Assembly (NCBI RefSeq): GCF_028736115.1 | Contig: NZ_CP117877.1 | Coordinates: 3,720,001-3,784,000, forward strand | DNA length: 64,000 nucleotides | Source: Mucilaginibacter sp. KACC 22063 | Lineage (GTDB): Bacteria; Bacteroidota; Bacteroidia; Sphingobacteriales; Sphingobacteriaceae | Direction of reading: 5' to 3' | Shown: one piece after another, positions 28,689 through 36,147 of the stretch | Numbering within the stretch: position 1 is the stretch's first letter | Layout: every line of letters begins with the position of its first letter | The notes under the pieces: model-generated | Told to the model about the DNA's origin: nothing | The model's database searches: none | What the model saw: only the letters and a program-made list of their open reading frames with translations | Translations under genes and position numbers: made by a program

Positions 28689-29567
28689 TTAAGCCTTTGG
28701 ATGGGCTAGTTTGTAAATAGATTTTAACCGTTCCACAGAATTGTGGGTATAAATTTGGGTTGCGCTCAGGTTAGCATGGCCCAAAAGCTCTTTAATCGCA
28801 TTTAAGTCGGCACCGTTATTCAACAGTGTTGTAGCAAAAGTATGCCTCAGTATATGAGGGCTTCTTTTTTGCTGGGTTGATATGGCTGACAAATATTTAT
28901 GCACTATTAAATAAATTAGTTTCGGATATGCATCCGCTCCTTTATTAGTAACGATAAGTCTTAAAGATTTGTTATCAAAAATTTTACTTTTTTTTAACTC
29001 CAGATACTCAGCTATTAAGGTTTTTAATTGAGCATTTACAGGTACCAAACGCTCTTTGTTACGCTTACCCAACACCTTAATTGTACCATTATACAGGTCA
29101 TAATCGGTTTCTGAAACACCTAACAGTTCGGCTAAACGCATACCTGTACCGAACAGCATTTCGATAACCAGTTTATCACGCACACCTTCAAAATCGGTTG
29201 TGAACGCATCTTCGCTGTCAAGCAATCCAGATAATTTATCTTCTTCCACTACTACCGGCAGATGTTTCGAAATTTTAGGTGTTTGTACCCTTGAGGCCGG
29301 ATTAGTTTCAATAAGCTTCTCCCCTAACAGAAATTTAAAATACTTACGAAGGGTTGCAATTTTGCGGTTAATGGTACGGGAGGAGTTTTTATCTTCCATT
29401 AAGGATACCATCCAGTTGCGGATGTCATGATGCGAAATATCCTGCAGCTGAATAGCAGGATCAAGAAAAGCATAAAATTGTTCCAGGTCGTGCCGGTAAG
29501 CGATTACCGTATGCGCCGAGTAGCGCTTTTCGTGCTGGATATATTGTATGAACCGCTCTAAAAACAT
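28689..29567 (-). CDS. xerC: Tyrosine recombinase (XerC/XerD type)
   Basis: A 292-residue site-specific recombinase. The N-terminal SAM-like core-binding domain covers about 1-85 and the catalytic domain 100-290. The catalytic residues are R144 (GTGMRLAE), K168, H238 and R241 (HILRH), H264 (LLGHANL) and Tyr273 (IYTH). I chose the ATG at 29567 (MFLERFIQYI); an upstream start adds 12 residues with no family match. The length and conservation fit a housekeeping Xer protein resolving chromosome dimers rather than a phage integrase, and no element ends are seen nearby. XerC versus XerD is not settled. Confidence 0.88.
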   Translation of the reverse strand: MFLERFIQYIQHEKRYSAHTVIAYRHDLEQFYAFLDPAIQLQDISHHDIRNWMVSLMEDKNSSRTINRKIATLRKYFKFLLGEKLIETNPASRVQTPKISKHLPVVVEEDKLSGLLDSEDAFTTDFEGVRDKLVIEMLFGTGMRLAELLGVSETDYDLYNGTIKVLGKRNKERLVPVNAQLKTLIAEYLELKKSKIFDNKSLRLIVTNKGADAYPKLIYLIVHKYLSAISTQQKRSPHILRHTFATTLLNNGADLNAIKELLGHANLSATQIYTHNSVERLKSIYKLAHPKA

Positions 29568-29643
29568 AAAAACTATTTGCACACCGTAAATATGAATGTA
29601 CAAATAGTTTTAATATGTAGTACAAGAAATTTGTAACAAAAAG

Positions 29644-29835
29644 TTACGCGTTGTCTTGATTTAAACCTTGCTTATAAATGGCATGTTTCACCACGTGGCG
29701 GCGGGTTACGGATTTCTTTTCGAAAGCCTGACGACTGCGAAGCTCGCGTAATACACCTGTTTTTTCGAATTTCTTTTTAAAGCGTTTTAATGCTTTATCT
29801 AATGATTCGCCGTCTTTTACATTTACTATAATCAT
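29644..29835 (-). CDS. rpsU: Ribosomal protein bS21
   Basis: A 63-residue bS21. The sequence MIIVNVKDGESLDKALKRFKK and KSVTRRHVVKHA is typical. In Bacteroidota bS21 is part of the pocket that hides the anti-Shine-Dalgarno end of 16S rRNA. The gene has a strong Shine-Dalgarno sequence (AAAGGAGGT, 29849-29857), which would fit self-regulation by that pocket. It has its own promoter at 29868-29897 and stands 76 bp upstream of the recombinase gene. Confidence 0.96.
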   Translation of the reverse strand: MIIVNVKDGESLDKALKRFKKKFEKTGVLRELRSRQAFEKKSVTRRHVVKHAIYKQGLNQDNA

Positions 29836-29848
29836 AATACCCTGATAT

Positions 29849-29857
29849 ACCTCCTTT
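29849..29857 (-). promoter_or_regulatory. Strong Shine-Dalgarno sequence of rpsU
   Basis: AAAGGAGGT on the minus strand, complementary to the 16S rRNA 3' end over 8-9 bases. It is followed by 13 nt and then the rpsU ATG, a spacing longer than the usual 5-9. Confidence 0.75.
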
Positions 29858-29867
29858 CGTGGGATGA

Positions 29868-29897
29868 CAAAGGTAGGTAAAAGTTTTGATTATCAAA
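29868..29897 (-). promoter_or_regulatory. Promoter of rpsU
   Basis: On the minus strand TTTG (29894-29897), an 18-nt spacer and TACCTTTG (29868-29875) match the Bacteroidota consensus at every fixed position. The spacer length equals that of the tRNA operon promoter at 28223-28252. The leader to rpsU would be about 27-30 nt. Confidence 0.7.
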
Positions 29898-29918
29898 ATA
29901 CAACTTAATGATTATCAA

Positions 29919-30446
29919 CTAATATTCTGCAAGTACAATAATATTGTCTGATAACGGCGCTATTTTGTCTCTGCCATTTAAAAAGCTTAAGCCAACTACA
30001 AAAGAAAAGCCGGCCACCTTTCCACCCATTTCCTCAATCAATTCTCTTGCAGCGGTAACTGTGCCACCGGTTGCTAAAAGATCATCATGGATCAGCACAT
30101 GCTGTCCTGGTTCAAAAGCGTCGGTATGCAATTCTATGGTTGCAGTACCGTATTCAAGCTCATACTTTTTTGTATTAACGCTGTAGGGCAATTTACCAGC
30201 CTTACGCACAGGCACAAATGGTACACCTAATTTGCAGGCAAGTGAAAGACCAAACAAAAAGCCGCGGCTTTCTATCCCTGCAACTACATCAACCCGCTTG
30301 TTTTTGAGTTGCTGTACAAAGGCATCAACAACGGCATCACACAGTTTGGGATCTTTTAATATCGGGGTAATATCTTTAAAAATAATTCCCGGTTTCGGAA
30401 AATCGGGAATATCTCTTATGGCTGCTTTTATTTGCTGGTCAATCAT
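29919..30446 (-). CDS. apt: Adenine phosphoribosyltransferase
   Basis: A 175-residue purine salvage enzyme that makes AMP from adenine and PRPP. The start MIDQQIKAAIRDIPDFPKPGI and the PRPP-binding motif VLIHDDLLATGGTV (near residue 120) are diagnostic. ESRGFLFG near 60 shapes the base pocket. It is cytoplasmic. It is followed by rpsU on the same strand, but the rpsU promoter lies between them. Length is normal. Confidence 0.97.
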   Translation of the reverse strand: MIDQQIKAAIRDIPDFPKPGIIFKDITPILKDPKLCDAVVDAFVQQLKNKRVDVVAGIESRGFLFGLSLACKLGVPFVPVRKAGKLPYSVNTKKYELEYGTATIELHTDAFEPGQHVLIHDDLLATGGTVTAARELIEEMGGKVAGFSFVVGLSFLNGRDKIAPLSDNIIVLAEY

Positions 30447-30499
30447 GAATGTTCAAATTCCACAATTTTAAGCAAAAATGTCTGTACCTTAAAGTTCAT

Positions 30500-30775
30500 T
30501 TAATGTTTAGCGGTATTCAGGTCTGCATTATCCGGATTAAGTATATAATCAACCTCTCCTCTATCATTTTTAAGTACAAACTTCAGGCGCTCTTTGGGCA
30601 GATTGATATCCAGCGACATTTCGGCCAGCACAATTTCCAGATTGTCTGCCAGCGCTTTCAAATCTTTATCATTCGGCACTTTGATCTCTATCGTTTCGTT
30701 ACGTGCATTGATTTTCCATCCCGGCACATTGGCCTGTGTTAATACATCAATCCATTTTTGCTGGTAAGCATTCAT
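30500..30775 (-). CDS. Small conserved-looking protein of unknown function
   Basis: A 91-residue acidic protein I do not recognise. The sequence MNAYQQKWIDVLTQANVPGWKI is followed by a long alpha-helical stretch (KDLKALADNLEIVLAEMSL) and the strand-like RLKFVLKNDRGEVDYIL. There is no signal peptide or membrane segment. It lies 53 bp upstream of apt, so the two may share a transcript. The codon use looks like its neighbours, which supports a real gene. Confidence 0.6.
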   Translation of the reverse strand: MNAYQQKWIDVLTQANVPGWKINARNETIEIKVPNDKDLKALADNLEIVLAEMSLDINLPKERLKFVLKNDRGEVDYILNPDNADLNTAKH

Positions 30776-30860
30776 ACTTTAAGATTTTCTTATTTAAAAC
30801 CGTTTCTATCAAAAAAGTTTGAATACACCATATTAAAAAGCTTAATACCTTTTAATCTTT

Positions 30861-31976
30861 TTATTCATTCATTGCTTTTCCGTAGATGTTTAAAGGCGTT
30901 ATACGGTTCTGGAATATGATGTTAGGGCTTTTGGAGAACCTGACAAAGTCAGCAGCACTCACCTGACCGGGATAAGGTGCAAAAAAATGCTCTTTAGTGG
31001 CATTGCGCCAGGTCATTATATAAGATAGCTTACTAAACTTTACTAATTGCGGCAATAATACATTGGTCCACCAGTTGGTATCGGGTATGCCTTGATAACC
31101 CGTTTCAGGGATGCTCATTAGTTTATGATGTGCATCAGCCACTGTTTGTAAAATACCGAGTTGTTTATGGAGGCGGTCGGTGTATTGATCTACATTTTTA
31201 GTGCAATACAGATCAAACCCCATCACATCCACATAACCATCACCCGGATAGCGTTCTAAAAATTCCTGTTCAGAATTAAAGTCAGCGGTTGAGTAAACAA
31301 TCACTAAATGATGAAGCTTTTGCTTTTTGCGCAGAAAATCAATGGTATATTGCCATAAAGCGATAAAGTCCTGCGGCGTTGTCGTTTTAGCACCCCACCA
31401 GAACCAGCCGCCCGTGAGCTCATGAAACGGCCTGAACAAAACCGGAATGGCTTCGCCATCTTTACCTTTCAGTGTTTTAAGATACCTGGCTACATGCTTC
31501 AAATAATCCTTATATTCTTCATTATTGGGGCCGCCCGGCAGAATGTTTTTCACAGAGTTTTGTGTGGTGTCCCAGGCATTTTGCCCGTTTACGGGGTTAT
31601 CCATGTGCCAGCAAATGGTATTGATACCGCCGCGCTGGTAAGCTTCCTGTATCAATTTACGCTGAGTTTCAAAAGGAACGCCGTTGATATCGTTGGTGCT
31701 GTCATGCTCCATTTTGGCCACATCCCATCCATATAAAGCCGGATAAATACCTGCAACGGCCTTTACATCCGAACTATCTTTTAACGCCCATCCAATACCG
31801 TAAGCAGTATCGTCATGGTGGCCAAATATCACACCCTTTCCCTGTACTTTTTGCAAATTACTGTACAAGGCCCGTGTCTCTTTAGTCGCTTTGGTATCGC
31901 TTAAAGGTATTTGTGCATAGCCAATACCTGTACAGAACATAAATGACACCATTAAACGCGCGGCTGCATGTTTCAT
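30861..31976 (-). CDS. GH26 beta-mannanase
   Basis: A 371-residue secreted glycoside hydrolase of family GH26, which cuts beta-1,4-mannan. The signal peptide MKHAAARLMVSFMFCTGIGYA is cut near residue 21. The acid/base Glu is E186 in FRPFHELTGGWFWWG and the nucleophile is E291 in SIPETGYQG. The (beta/alpha)8 barrel covers nearly the whole mature protein and no binding module is attached. It should work in the periplasm or at the cell surface. It stands alone, with no SusCD pair beside it. Confidence 0.9.
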   Translation of the reverse strand: MKHAAARLMVSFMFCTGIGYAQIPLSDTKATKETRALYSNLQKVQGKGVIFGHHDDTAYGIGWALKDSSDVKAVAGIYPALYGWDVAKMEHDSTNDINGVPFETQRKLIQEAYQRGGINTICWHMDNPVNGQNAWDTTQNSVKNILPGGPNNEEYKDYLKHVARYLKTLKGKDGEAIPVLFRPFHELTGGWFWWGAKTTTPQDFIALWQYTIDFLRKKQKLHHLVIVYSTADFNSEQEFLERYPGDGYVDVMGFDLYCTKNVDQYTDRLHKQLGILQTVADAHHKLMSIPETGYQGIPDTNWWTNVLLPQLVKFSKLSYIMTWRNATKEHFFAPYPGQVSAADFVRFSKSPNIIFQNRITPLNIYGKAMNE

Positions 31977-32305
31977 ATCAAAGCGAAAATTAGATCAGTA
32001 AAAGTGCTAAGTTTAAATTACAAATGCTAAACGATATTATTTGTTTAGCGACATATAGTAAGCATCACACACCTGCAGATTTTTGCACCATTTGGCGCAG
32101 TGATGATATGCCACACTATGCTATAGGGGCTTAAGTTCAATTTTAATGTGAGATTATTAAGTAATAGCTATATTAAGCGTATAATTTAATACTGATTTTG
32201 TCCTGAAAAAATAAAATCTGTTTATTTTGGCCGTATCTGCCAAACAACATGAGTTAGTGTTTGTAAGTAAGATGATTAAATTGAATACCGACCGAAAAAC
32301 ATTAG
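31977..32305. other. Divergent spacer between GH26 and the Mla operon
   Basis: A 329-bp region without a gene. It holds an inverted repeat (GCTAAAC at 32026-32032 and GTTTAGC at 32043-32049, 10-bp spacer) near the GH26 start, which may be an operator. It also holds a promoter-like sequence for the Mla operon near its right end. Nothing coding is seen. Confidence 0.5.
32197..32230 (+). promoter_or_regulatory. Probable promoter of the Mla operon
   Basis: TTTG at 32197-32200, then about 21 nt, then TTATTTTG (32222-32229), close to the TAnnTTTG -7 box. It would give a leader of about 70 nt before the ATG at 32306. Confidence 0.45.
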
Positions 32306-33115
32306 ATGGATACACCAGGAACTACAGCAGAACCGGTAAAAAAGCGGCCGAACGGGTTTATAAACAGCCTAAAAACTACTTTTACCGATCTGTATAAAGT
32401 ATGCATGTTTATTCTTCGCTTTTTTAAAGAAGCGTTTACTCCCCCTTACGAATTTAAGGAACTGATGCGCCAGTGTTATGAAGTTGGCGTACGTTCACTT
32501 GCGCTGATCACTTTAACCGGCTTTATTGTGGGTATGATATTTACCAAGCAGTCGCGCCCGTCATTAAGCGAGTTCGGGGCACAATCATGGCTGCCCTCAT
32601 TGGTGTCCATAGCCATTATGCGCGCCCTGGCACCGCTGGTTACGGCGCTAATCATAGCCGGGCGTGTGGGCTCGAGTATCGGTGCCGAAATAGGCTCAAT
32701 GCGCGTTACCGAACAAATTGATGCTATGGAAGTATCAGGTACACACCCTTTTAAATACCTGGTTTGCATACGTGTGCTGGCTACCACCATATCGGTGCCG
32801 CTGCTGGCTACCTACACTGCATTTGTGGCTATGATGGGCGGATATTTAAATGTACACACCAACGAGGGTACCAGCTACAGCACTTTTATAGAGCAGGCTT
32901 TTGAGCCTTTAACGTATATAGACTTTGAGTCGTCGCTGATTAAATCTATCGTATTCGGCTTTACAGTAGGCATGGTAGGTTGTTATAAAGGCTATAACTC
33001 ATCGCGCGGAACAGAGGGTGTTGGTAAAGCAGCCAACTCGGCCGTGGTGACAGGCATGTTCCTGGTATTTATAGAAGAAATTTTAATTGTACAGATAACC
33101 GGCTGGTTCAGATAG
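32306..33115 (+). CDS. mlaE: MlaE-type ABC transporter permease
   Basis: A 269-residue inner-membrane permease of the MlaE (DUF140) family, which moves phospholipids between inner and outer membranes. It has about five hydrophobic helices, and the typical RVGSSIGAEIGSMRVTEQIDAMEVSG cytoplasmic coupling region near residues 120-145. It begins the operon permease-ATPase-MCE protein and ends 2 bp before the ATPase start. Soluble partners MlaB and MlaC are not seen, which is common in Bacteroidota. Confidence 0.93.
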   Translation: MDTPGTTAEPVKKRPNGFINSLKTTFTDLYKVCMFILRFFKEAFTPPYEFKELMRQCYEVGVRSLALITLTGFIVGMIFTKQSRPSLSEFGAQSWLPSLVSIAIMRALAPLVTALIIAGRVGSSIGAEIGSMRVTEQIDAMEVSGTHPFKYLVCIRVLATTISVPLLATYTAFVAMMGGYLNVHTNEGTSYSTFIEQAFEPLTYIDFESSLIKSIVFGFTVGMVGCYKGYNSSRGTEGVGKAANSAVVTGMFLVFIEEILIVQITGWFR

Positions 33116-33117
33116 TT

Positions 33118-33891
33118 ATGGCAAAACCAAATACAAATATCGACTATAACAACCCGGTGATCACCATTCGTGGCCTTAAGAAATCTTTTGGTGACAACGA
33201 TGTATTACGCGGTGTTGACCTTGACCTGTACCAGGGAGAAAACCTGGTAGTTTTAGGCCGATCCGGCACAGGTAAGTCTGTACTGATAAAAATTATTTCA
33301 GGGCTGCTTACTGCCGATAGCGGCGAAATAAGTGTAATGGGTTTAAACCTGGATACCCTTGACGACAGGCAACTGCGCGAATTGCGGTTAAAGGTGGGGT
33401 TCTCATTTCAGAACAGTGCGCTGTATGATAGTATGACAGTGCGCAAAAATCTGGAGTTTCCGCTGGTAAGAAACAGTAAAAACCTTAGCCGCGCAGAAAT
33501 TAATAACCGTATTGAAATGATACTGGATGCGGTAGGGCTGCTGCAAACCATTAACCAGATGCCTTCAGAACTTTCGGGTGGACAGCGTAAGCGTATAGGG
33601 ATAGCACGTACATTGATTTTACAGCCCGACATTATGTTATATGACGAACCAACCGCCGGCCTTGACCCTATTACTTCGATAGAGATCAATGACCTGATCA
33701 ACGAGGTACAGCAACGGTTTCATACCTCGGCCATTATTATTACCCATGACCTTACCTGCGCTAAAGCTACCGGAGATCGTATTGTAATGCTGCTTGACGG
33801 AAAATTTGAGCGCGAAGGAAGTTTTGAAGAAGTGTTTAATACAGATGACGAACGCGTTAAAGCGTTTTACAACTATAATTTTATAGCGTAA
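33118..33891 (+). CDS. mlaF: MlaF-type ABC transporter ATPase
   Basis: A 257-residue ATPase that powers the MlaE permease. Walker A is GRSGTGKS (residues 47-54), the signature LSGGQRKR lies near 144, Walker B is IMLYDEP near 170 and the switch His is in TSAIIITHD. The N-terminal part has no membrane segment, so it sits on the inner face of the membrane. It overlaps no neighbour and is 1 bp from the next start, so coupled translation is likely. Confidence 0.94.
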   Translation: MAKPNTNIDYNNPVITIRGLKKSFGDNDVLRGVDLDLYQGENLVVLGRSGTGKSVLIKIISGLLTADSGEISVMGLNLDTLDDRQLRELRLKVGFSFQNSALYDSMTVRKNLEFPLVRNSKNLSRAEINNRIEMILDAVGLLQTINQMPSELSGGQRKRIGIARTLILQPDIMLYDEPTAGLDPITSIEINDLINEVQQRFHTSAIIITHDLTCAKATGDRIVMLLDGKFEREGSFEEVFNTDDERVKAFYNYNFIA

Positions 33892-33892
33892 T

Positions 33893-34897
33893 ATGGACAG
33901 AGAAGAAAATAAAAAAACCATAATAGTAGGCATTTTCATAGCCCTTGGCCTTGTTATATTTATTGTAGGCGTACTTACTTATGGCAATCAGCGTAAAAGT
34001 TTTAGTAATGGCGTACATATCAGTGCTGTATTTAATGATGTGAACGGTTTGATGAAGGGAAACAACGTGTGGTTTTCGGGCGTGCGCGTAGGTATGATCA
34101 GCAATATCAAATTTGTAGGTATCTCGCAGGTATACGTTACCATGAACATTGATAAATCGGCGCAGCAATTTATACATAGCAATGCCGGTGCCCGTATCAG
34201 TTCTGAAGGCTTTATTGGTAATAAGCTAATTGTTATTTCAGGTGGTACGCCGCAGGCTCCTGTTATCAAAGACGGCGACCAGCTACAGGTTGAACAGGTG
34301 ATGAGTACGGATGATATTATGAAAACGCTGCAGAAAAACAATCAAAACCTGCTTGCCATAACAACTGACTTTAAAACACTTAGCCATAAAATTATTGAAG
34401 GTAAAGGAATGGTTGGCCAGTTAATGACAGATACTGTACTATCAGCCCGGTTCAGGGCGGTTATACAAAACCTTGATGCTACCACGCGTAATGCAGCACG
34501 CATGGCCGAGCAGTTGAATGTATATGGGGCAAAGCTTAACTCAAAGGATGGTTTTGCTAACAAGCTGGCAACAGATACAGCCACTTTTAACCATATACAG
34601 CAGGCAGTTGCGCAATTACAGAAAACTACGGTCACTGCCAGCGAGTTTGCAGAAAACCTGAACCGTGCCAGTAATAAATTAAACAGCACCGATAACGCTT
34701 TAGGTGTATTGTTAAACGACCAGAAAGCAGCCGTTAAAGTACAGAGCACGATTAACTATCTGCAACAAAGTTCTGTGAAACTAAATGACGACCTTGAGGC
34801 TGCACAGCACAACTTTTTATTGAAAGGTTTTTTCAAGAAACGCGATAAAGCAAAACAAGATTCGATAAAAGAAGCAGAGAAGCAACGTAAACAGTAA
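33893..34897 (+). CDS. MCE-domain (MlaD-type) lipid transport protein
   Basis: A 334-residue protein with one N-terminal membrane helix (IVGIFIALGLVIFIVGVLTYG, about 11-31) and an MCE domain (about 38-118, with NGLMKGNNVWFSGVRVGMI). The C-terminal 200 residues are predicted helical and may form a longer channel, as in other MCE proteins. It should make a ring that shuttles lipids across the periplasm. The family is clear, but the tail is not like short MlaD. The next sequence is the candidate sRNA region. Confidence 0.9.
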   Translation: MDREENKKTIIVGIFIALGLVIFIVGVLTYGNQRKSFSNGVHISAVFNDVNGLMKGNNVWFSGVRVGMISNIKFVGISQVYVTMNIDKSAQQFIHSNAGARISSEGFIGNKLIVISGGTPQAPVIKDGDQLQVEQVMSTDDIMKTLQKNNQNLLAITTDFKTLSHKIIEGKGMVGQLMTDTVLSARFRAVIQNLDATTRNAARMAEQLNVYGAKLNSKDGFANKLATDTATFNHIQQAVAQLQKTTVTASEFAENLNRASNKLNSTDNALGVLLNDQKAAVKVQSTINYLQQSSVKLNDDLEAAQHNFLLKGFFKKRDKAKQDSIKEAEKQRKQ

Positions 34898-34935
34898 ACT
34901 GCAGTGTTAAATGCAGAATATAATTTTTATAACTG

Positions 34936-34966
34936 TTTGAAAATTTGATAAAAAAGCATATAATTG
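34936..34966 (+). promoter_or_regulatory. Promoter-like sequence of a candidate small RNA
   Basis: TTTG (34936-34939), a 19-nt spacer and TATAATTG (34959-34966) match the Bacteroidota promoter except for one base in the -7 box. No coding sequence follows on this strand before the terminator at 35073-35110. Confidence 0.4.
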
Positions 34967-34972
34967 TGTCAA

Positions 34973-35108
34973 CAAAACGCATTAAACTAACTAAACTAAC
35001 AGCTGACTCAAAAAAGGCGTAATGCTTACACAATATTAAAGTCCCTAACTTTAAACTATTGCATTGAGTTAAAACAAACAAAGCCTCCAATTCGGAGGCT
35101 TTGTTTGT
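34973..35108 (+). ncRNA. Candidate small RNA (or structured 3' UTR of the Mla operon)
   Basis: The predicted transcript is about 135 nt from just after the promoter-like sequence to the strong terminator. It holds a nested hairpin: AATG (35021-35024), CAATA (35031-35035) and TTAAAGT (35036-35042) pair with ACTTTAA (35048-35054), TATTG (35057-35061) and CATT (35062-35065), giving 16 pairs with two bulges. This could instead be the tail of the Mla mRNA. No family is recognised. Confidence 0.3.
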
Positions 35109-35110
35109 TT
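35073..35110. terminator. Strong bidirectional intrinsic terminator
   Basis: Arms AACAAACAAAGCCTCC (35073-35088) and GGAGGCTTTGTTTGTT (35094-35109) pair perfectly around a 5-nt loop, with T-rich sequence on both sides. It can end plus-strand transcripts of the Mla operon and minus-strand ones from the broken DinB region. Confidence 0.9.
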
Positions 35111-35388
35111 ATTGCCATGTGATAACAATAGCATTACTTGTTTTTAAACGCTCTGTAAGTTGGCCGATATGGTGCTGCAAGTGGCGCAGGTTATATATGT
35201 ATAACCCGGCTAGGCTCATCGGCAGCCAATCAAATCCAATTTTGTAAATTATAATCTTCATTAATGCGTGATGAACACTGTGCTATTAGCTGTTTTGCAT
35301 AAGCCGCCAGTTCATCTTTAGTATACACCGTTATTATAATCAGCGGTTCATCTTCTATGTAATTTATCTTCTCTAAGAAATTATAACC
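35109..35388 (-). pseudogene. DinB-like protein, C-terminal fragment with a frameshift
   Basis: On the minus strand the frame after the stop at 35389 reads GYNFLEKINYIEDEP and then TVYTKDELAAYAKQL up to a stop near 35230. Shifting the frame there gives GFDWLPMSLAGLYIYNLRH and LQHHIGQLTERL, ending at 35109. These are the typical last parts of small DinB-superfamily proteins with their metal-binding HxxxH-like ends. The start of that gene is found at 36139, on the other side of a lipoprotein gene. This part has no start codon of its own and must be a remnant. Confidence 0.75.
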
Positions 35389-35886
35389 TTACATATCCCC
35401 GTTTTTCAAAACTTCTTGGTGGTCAACTATAGAATCTCTCTGAAAAATAATGTGATAAGACATTGGCGCAATTAAAAGTTGTCTGTATTGGCTCTTTAAG
35501 GTATCCGGGCTGGTACCAGAACCTATATGATAAAACTTTTTTTTAAAAGCATCAGGAGACATTTCAATTAGATCCAAATGCTTTTTATTTATCTTCTTTA
35601 TATAAGGATATTTAAAATATATGCGATTCTTGTCGTTTGGATCCAAGGCAATCACCAATATTTGATCCTCGACTTTACACTCTATGTAATCGACATTATC
35701 AGACATATGATTTACATTGCCTAATTTTGAAATTATCACGTAAAATCTCCCACTGGCTACCTTCGATGTAGTAAAGTGTAGTTTTGATTCTGGTAGATAA
35801 AAGTTAAACTCGTTTACATTTTTCCCTTTTGGAAAGCAAGATGAAAACAGTGCCCCAATAACTAAAATTGAAAAATAAGCTCTCAT
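35389..35886 (-). CDS. Lipoprotein of unknown function, inside the broken DinB gene
   Basis: A 165-residue protein that I do not recognise. The N-terminus MRAYFSILVIGALFSSC is a lipoprotein signal with Cys at residue 17, so it should be attached to a membrane. The rest is basic and rich in Lys, Tyr and Ile and looks like beta strands, with no known motif. It uses more A/T than its neighbours. It lies exactly between the two DinB fragments, and its stop is in frame with the DinB remnant. It may have come with the inserted segment. Confidence 0.6.
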   Translation of the reverse strand: MRAYFSILVIGALFSSCFPKGKNVNEFNFYLPESKLHFTTSKVASGRFYVIISKLGNVNHMSDNVDYIECKVEDQILVIALDPNDKNRIYFKYPYIKKINKKHLDLIEMSPDAFKKKFYHIGSGTSPDTLKSQYRQLLIAPMSYHIIFQRDSIVDHQEVLKNGDM

Positions 35887-35899
35887 AATTTGCCCATTA

Positions 35900-36139
35900 T
35901 TATCTCACACCTTCTGGAATAGCTACTAACCATCTATACGGCAAGGCTCCATAACCCCTTGTAGAATCCCGAATCCCTGCTGCCCAACCCAAGTGTTGGG
36001 CATTCTGAGTATGATAAGTGATTCGCCAAAAAGCATTTTCATAAGTAGTATCATTCCATAATTCTTGCGGGCATTGCCTAATACAATCAATAAGCATCAA
36101 CAATGCTTTCTGATACTGCGCAATTAACTCCGCTTTCAT
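35900..36139 (-). pseudogene. DinB-like protein, N-terminal fragment
   Basis: From the ATG at 36139 the frame reads MKAELIAQYQKALLMLIDC and, near residue 33, ENAFWRITYHT, the first two helices and metal-site His of small DinB-like proteins. After about 43 residues the similarity stops (near 36008) and the tail (GWAAGIRDSTRGYG to PEGVR) looks like unselected sequence. It begins 9 bp after the DUF2130 gene, as an operon partner would. The missing end is found at 35109-35388. About 25-30 middle residues have been lost. Confidence 0.72.
35981..36002. repeat. Inverted repeat at the break in the DinB gene
   Basis: TGCCCAAC (35981-35988) and GTTGGGCA (35995-36002) form a perfect 8-bp inverted repeat with a 6-bp loop. 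It lies 6 bp inside the point where DinB similarity stops, so it may mark the end of the inserted segment. Confidence 0.6.
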
Positions 36140-36147
36140 AATCAAAA

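Noticed and set aside
28689..29567. Tyrosine recombinase as a phage or integron integrase
   Set aside because: It lies among housekeeping genes, has the length and motifs of Xer proteins, and no attachment site, cargo or phage gene is seen.
35900..36008. The C-terminal half of the N-terminal DinB fragment as a real protein domain
   Set aside because: The sequence after the break resembles no family and lies in the inserted segment with an inverted repeat, so it is probably not selected.
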